From NCBI GenBank assembly GCA_024401855.1, contig JAKSKH010000004.1, forward strand, positions 1 through 64,000: a stretch of DNA of 64,000 nt, read 5' to 3'. Numbering within the stretch: the first letter of the stretch is position 1; each line of letters opens with the position of its first letter. The stretch is from Bacteroidales bacterium. Its GTDB lineage: Bacteria > Bacteroidota > Bacteroidia > Bacteroidales > UBA932. A program made the position numbers and the translations under genes. This document shows positions 1-7,243 of the stretch, in pieces. The notes under the pieces were generated by a model that worked only from the letters and a program-made list of their open reading frames with translations, did no database searches and was not told where the DNA came from.

Positions 1-156
1 GGAAGACTCGGAGGCAGGCCGAAGACTGATGAGAAGAAGATCCAGCAGGCTCTGGCGATGTATGATGCCAAGAATATCCCTATCAAGGACATCCTCACAG
101 CAACGGGCATTAGCAGGGCAACGCTATACTTATATATAAAGGATAGAAAGGGGTGA
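1..156 (+). CDS. Serine recombinase (resolvase/invertase), C-terminal end only
   Basis: The reading frame is open from the first base and stops at TGA 154-156, giving 51 residues; the catalytic part lies outside the window. The visible part begins GRLGGRPK and continues through an A-x-Y-D stretch to TGISRATLYLYIKDRKG. That is the layout of the DNA-binding helix-turn-helix tail of Hin/Tn3-type serine recombinases: a basic GR-GRP linker, then three helices ending in S-R-x-T-x-Y-x-Y-I. The protein would bind recombination sites and help invert, resolve or integrate DNA. A 16-base perfect palindrome starts 12 bases after the stop. Whether the gene is intact upstream cannot be seen. Confidence 0.8.
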   Translation, partial: GRLGGRPKTDEKKIQQALAMYDAKNIPIKDILTATGISRATLYLYIKDRKG

Positions 157-167
157 TACCTTAATCT

Positions 168-183
168 TGCCGATATATCGGCA
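168..183. repeat. Perfect 16-base palindrome after recombinase gene
   Basis: TGCCGATATATCGGCA is its own reverse complement and begins 12 bases after the recombinase stop codon. There is no U-run after it, so it is a poor intrinsic terminator. A dimeric protein could bind it; a recombinase operator or half-site is one option. Confidence 0.55.
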
Positions 184-208
184 TATGGTATGGTAATGGC
201 CCCAACTC

Positions 209-235
209 AATTTGTGGGACAGCGTTCCACAAATT
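209..235. repeat. Hairpin, 12-base arms, 3-base loop
   Basis: Arms 209-220 and 224-235 pair along their whole length with one G-T wobble around the loop AGC. No T-run follows on either strand close by, so a plain terminator role is uncertain. Confidence 0.5.
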
Positions 236-374
236 TGGAATGGCAGATCTAATCTTTATGCAAATGTTGGCAAATTGGCGGTTTTTTTGACATACAGTTT
301 GTCTAGATTCTTCATATAATTTCACTTTTGTCGAGAGGATATTATAATTCTCTTCTTGTCCCCGAGCATAAGGC

Positions 375-406
375 CCGTTTCGCTTAATGCATATTAAGCG
401 AAACGG
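375..406. repeat. Perfect inverted repeat, 14-base arms
   Basis: Arms 375-388 and 393-406 are exact reverse complements around GCAT. The right arm is followed by GGCTTTCC rather than a long T-run. It sits 42 bases upstream of the acetyltransferase promoter box, so it may be a terminator for transcription from the left, or an operator or recombination site. Confidence 0.6.
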
Positions 407-447
407 CTTTCCGCGCCAATGGAGACCGCTTATTGGAGTAAATGGAT

Positions 448-455
448 TATATTTG
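448..455 (+). promoter_or_regulatory. Bacteroidota -7 box (TATATTTG) for the acetyltransferase
   Basis: The box matches TAnnTTTG and ends 23 bases before the ATG at 479. No TTG lies at the usual 19-21 base distance. Because the alternative ATG at 419 lies upstream of this box, it supports the start at 479. Confidence 0.5.
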
Positions 456-478
456 CGGGCAGATGCAGATTCAGCAAT

Positions 479-997
479 ATGCCAAACTTCTCGATACGTC
501 CCGCTTCGGTTGAAGACATCCCCGTAATCCAAGGGATGGCAGAAGTTGTTTTCCGAAACACATACGCCGGCATTCTTTCCTCCGGGCAGATGGAGTATAT
601 GATGGACTGGATGTACTCCGAGGATAGTCTGCGGAAGCGGATTGAGGCTCCAGGTAAGGCCTTCCATATCGCATACTGCGGGAACATCCCTGCTGGCTAC
701 GTATCCTTTGAAGCGGACGGGAAGACAGCAGACGGACGTGGGAGATTTCACCTTCAGAAATTGTATGCGCTGCCCGAATACCAGCATTCCGAACTCGGCT
801 GGCAGATGTTCGAATTTGTCAGGACTCTTCTGCACGAATGGAATCCTGGCGGATGCCGGATAGAACTCAACGTCAACAGGGAAAACCCGTCGGTGGGCTT
901 CTACGAACATATCGGAATGACACGTGACCGGCAGGGAGATTTCCCCATCGGGAAGGGATTCTATATGAACGATTACATATACGTTCTGGATTTCTGA
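479..997 (+). CDS. GNAT family N-acetyltransferase
   Basis: A 172-residue protein starting MPNFSIRPASVEDIP. The opening IRPA-x-x-x-D-I-P is the beta1-alpha1 start of the GCN5-related acetyltransferase fold. The middle carries FHLQKLYALPEYQ (motif A strand, with an acetyl-CoA phosphate-loop position after it), and the end holds LNVNRENPSVGFYEHIGM, the classic motif B N-x-x-A/S-x-x-F-Y-E-x-x-G-F pattern. It should transfer acetyl from acetyl-CoA to an amine; the substrate is unknown. An in-frame ATG exists at 419, but the family alignment and the promoter box at 448-455 both favour 479. It stands alone between the recombinase end and the tRNA, so it may be an accessory gene. Confidence 0.82.
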   Translation: MPNFSIRPASVEDIPVIQGMAEVVFRNTYAGILSSGQMEYMMDWMYSEDSLRKRIEAPGKAFHIAYCGNIPAGYVSFEADGKTADGRGRFHLQKLYALPEYQHSELGWQMFEFVRTLLHEWNPGGCRIELNVNRENPSVGFYEHIGMTRDRQGDFPIGKGFYMNDYIYVLDF

Positions 998-1357
998 TTC
1001 GTTTTCAGAAAAGAATACCTATCTTCGCGGTATCTACGTGTCATGAATCCCACACCTTTTTCTTTTACTTGCTTGCGAGTGGGATAGTGACAAAATCCAA
1101 CCGGAGACGCAGAGATGCAACCCCGGTTTGCAGTTTCTCCAGCCTTAGCATATTATTCCACTTGACACCTTCTATTGACAAAGATATTCCGAACTAATTC
1201 GGACAAAAAGCGCACTATCAAAACCTTAAAATTACCATCACAGGCACATGTAATGGGGATAGTTCGCTTAGTTCGCTATATATTCCCATAAGTTTGCAAT
1301 AAAAAATAGTGCTGGAGACTACGAGAGAATAGAGTAAAAATAGGCCGAAAAACGAGA

Positions 1358-1385
1358 AAAAGTGGTCCACTTTTCGGTCCACTTT
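1358..1385. repeat. Symmetric element plus 10-base direct repeat near tRNA 3' end
   Basis: AAAAGTGG-T-CCACTTTT (1358-1374) is symmetric, and its right half with two preceding bases (GGTCCACTTT) is repeated directly at 1376-1385. The element lies about 40 bases past the tRNA-Ser 3' end, where integrase arm or core sites are often found. Confidence 0.5.
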
Positions 1386-1390
1386 CTACG

Positions 1391-1417
1391 AAAAAGCCCC
1401 ACATATGCGTGTAGGGC
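1391..1417 (-). terminator. Intrinsic terminator of tRNA-Ser
   Basis: On the minus strand GCCCTACA and TGTGGGGC pair over 8 bp with one wobble around a CGCATA loop and are followed directly by TTTTT. It starts 9 bases past the tRNA 3' end, so it should end the tRNA transcript. Confidence 0.75.
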
Positions 1418-1426
1418 AATAATCAG

Positions 1427-1513
1427 CGGAGAGGACGAGATTCGAACTCGTGGTACGGTTACCCGTACGGCAGTTTAGCAAACTGCTGGTTTCAGCCACT
1501 CACCCACCTCTCC
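1427..1513 (-). tRNA. tRNA-Ser (GCU anticodon)
   Basis: On the minus strand the 7-base acceptor arms GGAGAGG (1513-1507) and CCTCTCC (1434-1428) pair, with G as discriminator base. The anticodon stem GCAGT/ACTGC encloses TTGCTAA, so the anticodon is GCT and reads AGC/AGU serine codons. A long variable arm (stem GTACGG/CCGTAC) marks it as a class II tRNA, as expected for serine. The T arm carries GTTCGAATC. CCA is not encoded: the next bases are CTGA. A promoter box lies upstream (1544-1551) and a terminator downstream. Confidence 0.95.
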
Positions 1514-1543
1514 AGTCTTACCACATTTTGTCAAACGGGATTG

Positions 1544-1551
1544 CAAATATA
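1544..1551 (-). promoter_or_regulatory. -7 box for tRNA-Ser
   Basis: On the minus strand this reads TATATTTG, matching TAnnTTTG, 30 bases upstream of the mature tRNA 5' end. That leaves room for a short 5' leader removed by RNase P. Confidence 0.55.
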
Positions 1552-1573
1552 CGGCATTTTTTTTGAATATATA

Positions 1574-1604
1574 TTGCAGATTAAAAAAATTAACAATATT
1601 TTTG
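1574..1604 (+). promoter_or_regulatory. Promoter of the efflux operon
   Basis: TTG (1574-1576), a 20-base spacer and TATTTTTG (1597-1604) match the Bacteroidota TTTG...TAnnTTTG promoter. The operon's first ATG is 37 bases downstream of the -7 box. Confidence 0.65.
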
Positions 1605-1641
1605 CAGTGTATTAGTTCAGTGATACACTTACAAACACATT

Positions 1642-2307
1642 ATGATAGAGCTGAAAGACATAAACAAGACCTATAACAACGGGCAGCCTCTGCACGTTCT
1701 GAAGGGCATAGACCTGAATATCGAACAGGGGGAGTTCGTTTCCATCATGGGTGCGTCCGGTTCCGGAAAATCCACTCTGCTCAATATCCTCGGCATTCTG
1801 GACAATTACGACAGCGGAACCTACCACCTCAACGGGACCCTTATCAAGAACCTGACGGAAAAGCAGGCCGCCTCCTACAGGAACAGGATGATAGGATTCA
1901 TCTTCCAGTCTTTCAACCTTATCTCGTTCAAGACTGCCGTGGAAAACGTGGAACTGCCCCTCTTCTATCAGGGAGTGCCCCGCAGGAAGCGCCACGAGCT
2001 CGCCATGCAGTATCTGGAAAAACTCGGACTCAGGGACTGGGCGCAGCACTACCCCAATGAGATGTCCGGCGGTCAGAAACAGAGGGTGGCCATTGCAAGG
2101 GCCCTCATAACACATCCCCAGATAATCCTTGCGGACGAACCTACGGGAGCGCTCGACTCAAAGACTTCGAAAGAGGTGATGGCCCTGCTGAAGGAACTCA
2201 ACCGCACGGAAAAGATCACAATGGTCATAGTCACCCACGATTCAGGCGTGGCGGCACAGACAGACCGCAGGATACATATCAGCGACGGACTAATAGTTAA
2301 TGACTGA
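1642..2307 (+). CDS. ABC transporter ATPase, MacB/LolD type
   Basis: A 221-residue cytosolic ATPase that powers the two permeases encoded after it. Seen directly: Walker A GASGSGKST (37-45), Q-loop Q89 in IFQSFNL, signature MSGGQ (141-145) followed by KQRVAIARAL, Walker B IILADEP (161-167) and the H-loop VTHD (H199). The spacing and the QSFNL and GALD segments are typical of the MacB/LolD/FtsE group, which works mechanically on periplasmic substrates rather than moving them through the membrane. Its stop TGA overlaps the next ATG by one base (TGATG), implying translational coupling. The substrate is unknown; antibiotic, peptide or lipoprotein export are family possibilities. Confidence 0.92.
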   Translation: MIELKDINKTYNNGQPLHVLKGIDLNIEQGEFVSIMGASGSGKSTLLNILGILDNYDSGTYHLNGTLIKNLTEKQAASYRNRMIGFIFQSFNLISFKTAVENVELPLFYQGVPRRKRHELAMQYLEKLGLRDWAQHYPNEMSGGQKQRVAIARALITHPQIILADEPTGALDSKTSKEVMALLKELNRTEKITMVIVTHDSGVAAQTDRRIHISDGLIVND

Positions 2308-3572
2308 TGAAAGACCTTTTCGTAGAAATATGGGAGTCCGTCCGGCGTAACAAGCTCAGGACCTGCCTTACGGGTCTGGCCGTCTCCTGGGGCATCTTCA
2401 TGCTCATAGTGCTGCTGGGCGCCGGAAACGGTCTGCTGAACTCCTTCAGCGAACAGGGCGGGACCTTCGCCACCAACAGCATGATGGTAGGAGGAGGATG
2501 GACGTCAAAGCCCTATGACGGACTCGCGCAGGGGCGCCGCATCGTTCTTGACGACAAGGACATAGAGGTAACCCGAGGCAAGAACTTCAAGGGAATCGTA
2601 GACAAGGTTGCATCTACCGTGGGAGCGAGTGACACCGTAGTCCTTGGCACAAAACACGTCAGAGGATACATAGAAGGCAACTTCCCGGCCAGAATGGAGA
2701 TGGAGAAGATACCCCTCACCCACGGAAGATTCATAAACGACAAGGATATCACCGACCAGCGCAAGGTGGTTGTCCTCCCGGACAACATGATCAGGATTCT
2801 CTTCGGGGAAAAAGTCGATCTGGCTTCGGTAATAGGGAAACGCGTAAAAATCAACAATCTCCAATTCCAGATAGTCGGCATAGTGAGAGCCAACGAGATG
2901 CAGGACAACAACCTCTTCTACGCCCCCTACACCACGGTCAAGACCATCTACGCGAAGGGCAAGGAGATAGACGACCTGACCTTCACCTTCCACGGGCTGG
3001 AGACGGAAGAGGAGAACGAAGCCTTCGAGAAGAACTTCAAGGCCATCATCAACAAACTTCACCGCGCCGCTCCGGATGACGAGAGCGCAATCTGGATATG
3101 GAACCGCTTCACCCAGAACATGCAGATGAACAAAGCTTCGGGCATTCTGACAATCGCGCTCTGGGTACTGGGAATATTCACCCTTCTGGGAGGAATCGTT
3201 GGAGTGAGCAACATTATGCTCATCACCGTAAAGGAACGCACCCACGAATTCGGGATAAGGAAAGCCATAGGGGCGGCTCCAGGGGACATCAGCAAACTGA
3301 TAATAACCGAAAGTATTGTCATAACGGCATTCTTCGGATACATAGGAATGGTGTTGGGAATGGTCGCGTGCGAGATTCTGGATGCTACTGCCGGGCATAA
3401 TGTCACCGAAGTCATGGGAATGCAGATGCAGCTTCTGAAGAACCCCACCGTAGGAGTGGACGTGGCGTTGGAGGCGACCCTGCTTCTCATAATAGCCGGC
3501 ACCATAGCAGGTTTCTTCCCGGCAAGGAAAGCAACGAAAGTAAGACCCATTGAAGCATTGAACGCAAACTGA
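2307..3572 (+). CDS. MacB-like ABC transporter permease (first copy)
   Basis: A 421-residue inner-membrane protein. It has an N-terminal membrane helix (about 19-45, LTGLAVSWGIFML...), a large periplasmic MacB-type core (about 46-275) and three C-terminal helices with the FtsX signature GGIVGVSNIMLITVKERTHE followed by FGIRKAIGA. It pairs with the ATPase upstream and probably forms a heterodimer with the next permease, which shares the N-terminal pattern LTG...WGxFML, the ATN block, a T-x-KP-x-x-G segment and the same GVSNIM signature. Starts and stops are coupled on both sides (TGATG). A small extra ORF inside it on the minus strand is a shadow. Confidence 0.9.
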   Translation: MKDLFVEIWESVRRNKLRTCLTGLAVSWGIFMLIVLLGAGNGLLNSFSEQGGTFATNSMMVGGGWTSKPYDGLAQGRRIVLDDKDIEVTRGKNFKGIVDKVASTVGASDTVVLGTKHVRGYIEGNFPARMEMEKIPLTHGRFINDKDITDQRKVVVLPDNMIRILFGEKVDLASVIGKRVKINNLQFQIVGIVRANEMQDNNLFYAPYTTVKTIYAKGKEIDDLTFTFHGLETEEENEAFEKNFKAIINKLHRAAPDDESAIWIWNRFTQNMQMNKASGILTIALWVLGIFTLLGGIVGVSNIMLITVKERTHEFGIRKAIGAAPGDISKLIITESIVITAFFGYIGMVLGMVACEILDATAGHNVTEVMGMQMQLLKNPTVGVDVALEATLLLIIAGTIAGFFPARKATKVRPIEALNAN

Positions 3573-4801
3573 TGAGACTGGACATAGACACATACAGGGA
3601 AATAGCCGACTCTCTTGTACGCAACAGGAGCAGGAGCCTCCTTACAGGGTTCGGAATATTCTGGGGACTCTTCATGCTGCTTGCCCTCATAGGCGGAGGC
3701 CAGGGTCTCAAGTCCATGCTGCTGAAGAACTTCGAAGGCTTTGCCACAAATACCGCCATCGTCTGGGAAAGCGCAACCACAAAACCTTGCAAGGGGTTCA
3801 AGGAGGGACGCAGGTGGCACATGTCCTACAAGGATGTGGAAAGGCTCCGGAAGATGGTTCCGGAACTGGAAACGGTGACGCCCGTCCTCAGCGAATGGGG
3901 CATCACGGCCGAATACGGGACCAGCACCGCCAGCTGCTCCCTCAAGGGGGTGTATGCCGACTATGCCAACATCGAATCTCCGAAGCTGAAATACGGGCGC
4001 TACATCAACAGCACCGACGTCCTTCTCGAGCGCAAGGTCTGCGTGATAGGCAAACGTATCTACACCAGCCTGTTCCCGGAAGGGGGAGATCCTTGCGGCT
4101 CCTTCATCAAGCTCGGCACCGCCTACTACCAGGTAATAGGAGTCGACTTCAACTCCGGGAACATCAGCATCAATGGAAATGCCGACCAGGCCGCGACGGT
4201 GCCCCTCCCGGTCATCCGGAAGATATACAACAGGGGCAGTTACATAGACATCATCTGCCTCACCGGAAAGAAAGGCATACGCATGTCCTCCCTGGAGGAA
4301 CGCATACGCCAGATTCTCGCAAGGGAGCACTACTTCGACCCTACGGACAAGCAGGCCCTTTTCTATCTGAACACGGAACAGGTTTTCTCGATAATGGACA
4401 ATCTGTTCAAGGGCGTCAACTTCCTTATCTGGCTTGTGGGTCTTGGAACGATACTCGCCGGAGCGATAGGGGTGAGCAACATCATGATGGTAACGGTAAA
4501 GGAGCGCACCACCGAAATAGGAATACGACGGGCAATAGGAGCGACTCCCAAGGACATCCTTTCCCAAATAATCATGGAAAGCATCTCCCTTACCCTTATG
4601 GCGGGCAGCGCCGGAATAGTATTTTCCGTGCTGGTTCTCCAGACAGTGGAAAAAATAACGAAGCAAAGCACATTCCAGATCAATTTCTGGACGGCCATAG
4701 CGGCGGCGGCCCTCCTTGCCCTGCTCGGAGTGGTTGCAGGACTCGCACCGGCCGTCAGGGCCATGCAGATAAAACCTGTTGACGCCATGCGCGATGAATA
4801 A
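3572..4801 (+). CDS. MacB-like ABC transporter permease (second copy)
   Basis: A 409-residue paralogue of the preceding permease with the same plan: N-terminal helix with LLTGFGIFWGLFMLLALIGG, a periplasmic core, and C-terminal helices with GAIGVSNIMMVTVKERTTE and IGIRRAIGA. Tandem permease pairs with one ATPase, an adaptor and an outer membrane factor are common in Bacteroidota and suggest a 2 ATPase : 1+1 permease complex. It starts in a TGATG overlap with the first permease and ends 18 bases before the adaptor gene. The substrate is unknown. Confidence 0.9.
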   Translation: MRLDIDTYREIADSLVRNRSRSLLTGFGIFWGLFMLLALIGGGQGLKSMLLKNFEGFATNTAIVWESATTKPCKGFKEGRRWHMSYKDVERLRKMVPELETVTPVLSEWGITAEYGTSTASCSLKGVYADYANIESPKLKYGRYINSTDVLLERKVCVIGKRIYTSLFPEGGDPCGSFIKLGTAYYQVIGVDFNSGNISINGNADQAATVPLPVIRKIYNRGSYIDIICLTGKKGIRMSSLEERIRQILAREHYFDPTDKQALFYLNTEQVFSIMDNLFKGVNFLIWLVGLGTILAGAIGVSNIMMVTVKERTTEIGIRRAIGATPKDILSQIIMESISLTLMAGSAGIVFSVLVLQTVEKITKQSTFQINFWTAIAAAALLALLGVVAGLAPAVRAMQIKPVDAMRDE

Positions 4802-4819
4802 TAAAAAACAAAGACATAT

Positions 4820-5914
4820 ATGAAAAGAATCGTCAAGTACATCATTTTTGCATTGATTGCAATTCTCTTTGCCGGAACCTTCGTTTTCCTCTACAAGAAA
4901 TCCAAGCCCGAGGTAGAGAAATTCAATGAGTTGGAAGCCACATTGCAGGACATACAGAAGACCACCGTCGTCACGGGCAAGATAACTCCCCGCAACGAAG
5001 TGGCCATCAAGCCCCAGATTAACGGAATCATAGCGGAGCTCTGCAAGGAGGCCGGCGAGCAGGTGAAGGAGAACGAGATAATAGCCAAGCTCAAGGTCAT
5101 CCCCGACATGAACTCCCTGAGTTCCGCGCAGAGCCGCGTGCGTCTTGCGGAAATCAACCTCAAGCAGGCGAAGACCAATTACGAGAGGGAGAAGGCACTC
5201 TATGACAAGAACCTCGTGAGCGCAGAGGAATACGACCAGATTCTCAACAGCTACAACCAGGCCAAGGAGGAAAGGGCCGCCGCACAGGATGCACTCGAAG
5301 TAATCAGGGACGGTGTTTCCTCATCCAACGCAACCGGGAGCTCCACCCTTGTGCGCTCCACCATCACCGGACTCATCCTCGACATTCCCGTAAAGGTCGG
5401 AAACTCCGTAATCCAGGCCAACACGATGAATGACGGTACAACCGTTGCAACCGTAGCCAACATGCAGGACCTCATCTTCGACGGCAAGATAGACGAAACC
5501 GAGGTAGGCCTTCTCTCCGAAGGGATGCCCCTCACCATCAGGATAGGCGCCATCCAGGACTTCTCCCTCGAAGCCACGCTGGAATACGTCTCCCCAAAGG
5601 CCACCGAAGTCAACGGAGCCAACCAGTTCCAGATAAAGGCGGCGGTGAGCGTACAGGGAGACAAGATGATACGCTCAGGCTACAGCGCCAATGCAGAAAT
5701 CGTCCTCGAACGGGCGGAGAAAGTGCTCAGCATCCCTGAGAGCGCGCTTGAATTCCAGGGAGACAGCACCTTCGTCTACATAAAGACGGGCGAAGACAAA
5801 TACAACCGCACTCCCGTCACCACCGGTCTGAGCGACGGCGTCAACATACAGATACTCAGCGGTTTGAAAGAGGGAGACAAGGTGCGCGGAACAAAAATCA
5901 TAAAGGAGGAATAA
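4820..5914 (+). CDS. Periplasmic adaptor (HlyD/MacA family)
   Basis: A 364-residue adaptor that would bridge the two permeases and the TolC-like channel. It has one N-terminal membrane anchor (about 5-26), then a split lipoyl/barrel-sandwich domain (TTVVTGKITPRNEVAIKPQI and later TGLILDIPVKVGN) flanking a coiled-coil hairpin of about 95-165 rich in A, Q, K and E. Beta-barrel and membrane-proximal domains follow (SALEFQGDSTFVYIKTG near the end). This order matches MacA. It lies 18 bases after the second permease and one base before the outer membrane factor, within one operon. Confidence 0.9.
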   Translation: MKRIVKYIIFALIAILFAGTFVFLYKKSKPEVEKFNELEATLQDIQKTTVVTGKITPRNEVAIKPQINGIIAELCKEAGEQVKENEIIAKLKVIPDMNSLSSAQSRVRLAEINLKQAKTNYEREKALYDKNLVSAEEYDQILNSYNQAKEERAAAQDALEVIRDGVSSSNATGSSTLVRSTITGLILDIPVKVGNSVIQANTMNDGTTVATVANMQDLIFDGKIDETEVGLLSEGMPLTIRIGAIQDFSLEATLEYVSPKATEVNGANQFQIKAAVSVQGDKMIRSGYSANAEIVLERAEKVLSIPESALEFQGDSTFVYIKTGEDKYNRTPVTTGLSDGVNIQILSGLKEGDKVRGTKIIKEE

Positions 5915-5915
5915 T

Positions 5916-7229
5916 ATGAGACACTTTGCACTGGCAGGACTTCTTCTGTGCAGCCTCGCATCGGCTCAGACCGGCAGCTGGACCCTTCGCGACTGCATAG
6001 ACTACGCAATCGAGCACAACATCACCATAAAGCAGAACAGCATCAACGTACAGCAGAGGGAGCTCGACCTCAACACGGCCAAAGGCAGACGCCTTCCCTC
6101 CCTGGGAGCCTCCGCATCGGAGAATCTTTCCTTCGGACGAGGCCTGACGGCAGACAACACCTACGCCAACACCAACACCACCTCCACATCGTTCTCCCTC
6201 GGAACAGACATTCCCGTCTTTCAGGGATTCAGCATCAGCAACGGCATAAAGTTGAGCATGCTTGACCTGGCCGCCGCCACAAAAGACCTGGAAAAGGCAA
6301 AGGACGACATCAGGGTGGCCGTGGCCCAGGCCTACGTGGAGATACTCTATACCCAGGAGTTGGAGCAGGTGGCCCGCAGACAGGTGCAGACAGACTCGCT
6401 GCAGCTCGAGCGCCTCAAGGCTATGAACATCAACGGGAAGGCCAGTTCCGCCGACGTGGCGGCCCAGCAGGCGACGCTTGCGCAGAGCAGGCTCTCCCTT
6501 ACCCAGGCATCAAACAACAGGGCCATCGCCATCCTTGACCTGACCCAGCTGCTGGAACTGCCTTTCCCGGAAGGATTCTCCGTCGTATGCCCGGACCCTG
6601 CCGACCTCGAGCCCACACTCCTGCTCAATCCCGAGGACATCTACGCAGAGGCGGTTGAGGTCAAGTCATCCATCCTCGCGGAGAAACTCCGTCTGGATTA
6701 TACGGCCACGGCAATAAAGAAGGCCAAGGGAGCCTATCTTCCCAGCCTTTCACTTTCCGGAGGCCTGGGATCCAACTTCTACACCTCTTCAGGATACGAA
6801 CACAAGACCTTCGGGGAGCAGCTCAAGAACAACTTCAGCCAATACATAGGTCTGTCTTTGAGCATTCCCATTTTCTCACGTTTCTCCACCCGTAACTCCG
6901 TTAAGTCGGCCGAGCTGTCTCACACAAACCAGGAACTGCAGCTCGAGAACACCAAGAAATCACTCTACAAGGAGATCCAGCAGGCATACTACAATGCAGT
7001 AGCCTCCCAGACCAGACAGGAAAGCAGCCGCGAAGCGGCCTCCAGCGCCGGAAAGGCCTTCGAACTCACCAAGGAGAAATATGAAAACGGAAAGGCAAAC
7101 ATCACAGAGTACAACGACTCCAAGAACCGCTATCTCGAAGCAGAATCAACCTATCTGCAGGCACGATACGAATGCCTCTACCAAACCAGACTCCTTGATT
7201 TCTACCGTGGCAAGGATATAGAATTCTGA
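5916..7229 (+). CDS. TolC-like outer membrane efflux protein
   Basis: A 437-residue protein with a signal peptide (about 1-18, ending ASA before QTG). Two related repeats of long helices follow, beginning with WTLRDCIDYAIEHNITIKQ, the usual first block of outer membrane efflux proteins. The second repeat has the family's Y-x-x-G-K/Y-x-x-A pattern, including KEKYENGKANITEYNDSKN. Trimers would form the outer membrane exit duct of the MacAB-like pump. Its last codons lie just before the -7 box of the next gene, so the efflux operon probably ends here, although no hairpin terminator is visible. Confidence 0.9.
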   Translation: MRHFALAGLLLCSLASAQTGSWTLRDCIDYAIEHNITIKQNSINVQQRELDLNTAKGRRLPSLGASASENLSFGRGLTADNTYANTNTTSTSFSLGTDIPVFQGFSISNGIKLSMLDLAAATKDLEKAKDDIRVAVAQAYVEILYTQELEQVARRQVQTDSLQLERLKAMNINGKASSADVAAQQATLAQSRLSLTQASNNRAIAILDLTQLLELPFPEGFSVVCPDPADLEPTLLLNPEDIYAEAVEVKSSILAEKLRLDYTATAIKKAKGAYLPSLSLSGGLGSNFYTSSGYEHKTFGEQLKNNFSQYIGLSLSIPIFSRFSTRNSVKSAELSHTNQELQLENTKKSLYKEIQQAYYNAVASQTRQESSREAASSAGKAFELTKEKYENGKANITEYNDSKNRYLEAESTYLQARYECLYQTRLLDFYRGKDIEF

Positions 7230-7230
7230 C

Positions 7231-7238
7231 TATATTTG
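7231..7238 (+). promoter_or_regulatory. -7 box 5 bases before a start codon
   Basis: TATATTTG overlaps the region immediately after the TolC-like stop codon and ends only 5 bases before the ATG at 7244. If used, the transcript would have almost no 5' leader. No clear TTG was found 19-21 bases upstream. Confidence 0.5.
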
Positions 7239-7243
7239 CAGGC

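Larger units (their letters stand above)
157..478. other. Intergenic region with three palindromes
   Basis: No convincing gene lies here. The stretch holds a perfect 16-base palindrome (168-183), a 27-base hairpin with a 3-base loop (209-235) and a perfect 14-bp-arm inverted repeat (375-406), then a TAnnTTTG promoter box (448-455). A long minus-strand frame covering 161-910 runs antisense to the acetyltransferase and resembles nothing I know. The density of symmetric elements next to a recombinase end could mean recombinase binding sites or terminators; the sequence does not decide. Confidence 0.6.
998..1426. other. Gene-free stretch downstream of tRNA-Ser, with short repeats
   Basis: I see no gene on either strand. 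Visible structure is a 7-bp-arm hairpin (1047-1053 with 1079-1085), the palindrome TCCGAA-CTAA-TTCGGA (1188-1203), a 17-base symmetric element (1358-1374), a 10-base direct repeat GGTCCACTTT at 1364 and 1376, and the tRNA terminator (1391-1417). Repeats just beyond a tRNA 3' end fit a scar or attachment region of an integrated element, but no copy of the tRNA end was found to the left. Confidence 0.5.

Noticed and set aside
419-478. Longer N-terminus for the acetyltransferase from ATG 419
   Set aside because: It lies upstream of the TATATTTG box and adds residues not found before the family's first strand.
161-910. 249-residue minus-strand reading frame opposite the acetyltransferase
   Set aside because: It runs antisense to a clear GNAT gene, has no recognisable motif, and crosses several palindromes and a promoter box.
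2505-4666. Long minus-strand frames (362 and 535 residues) opposite the two permeases
   Set aside because: They mirror well-supported MacB-type permease genes and have the odd composition expected of antisense frames.
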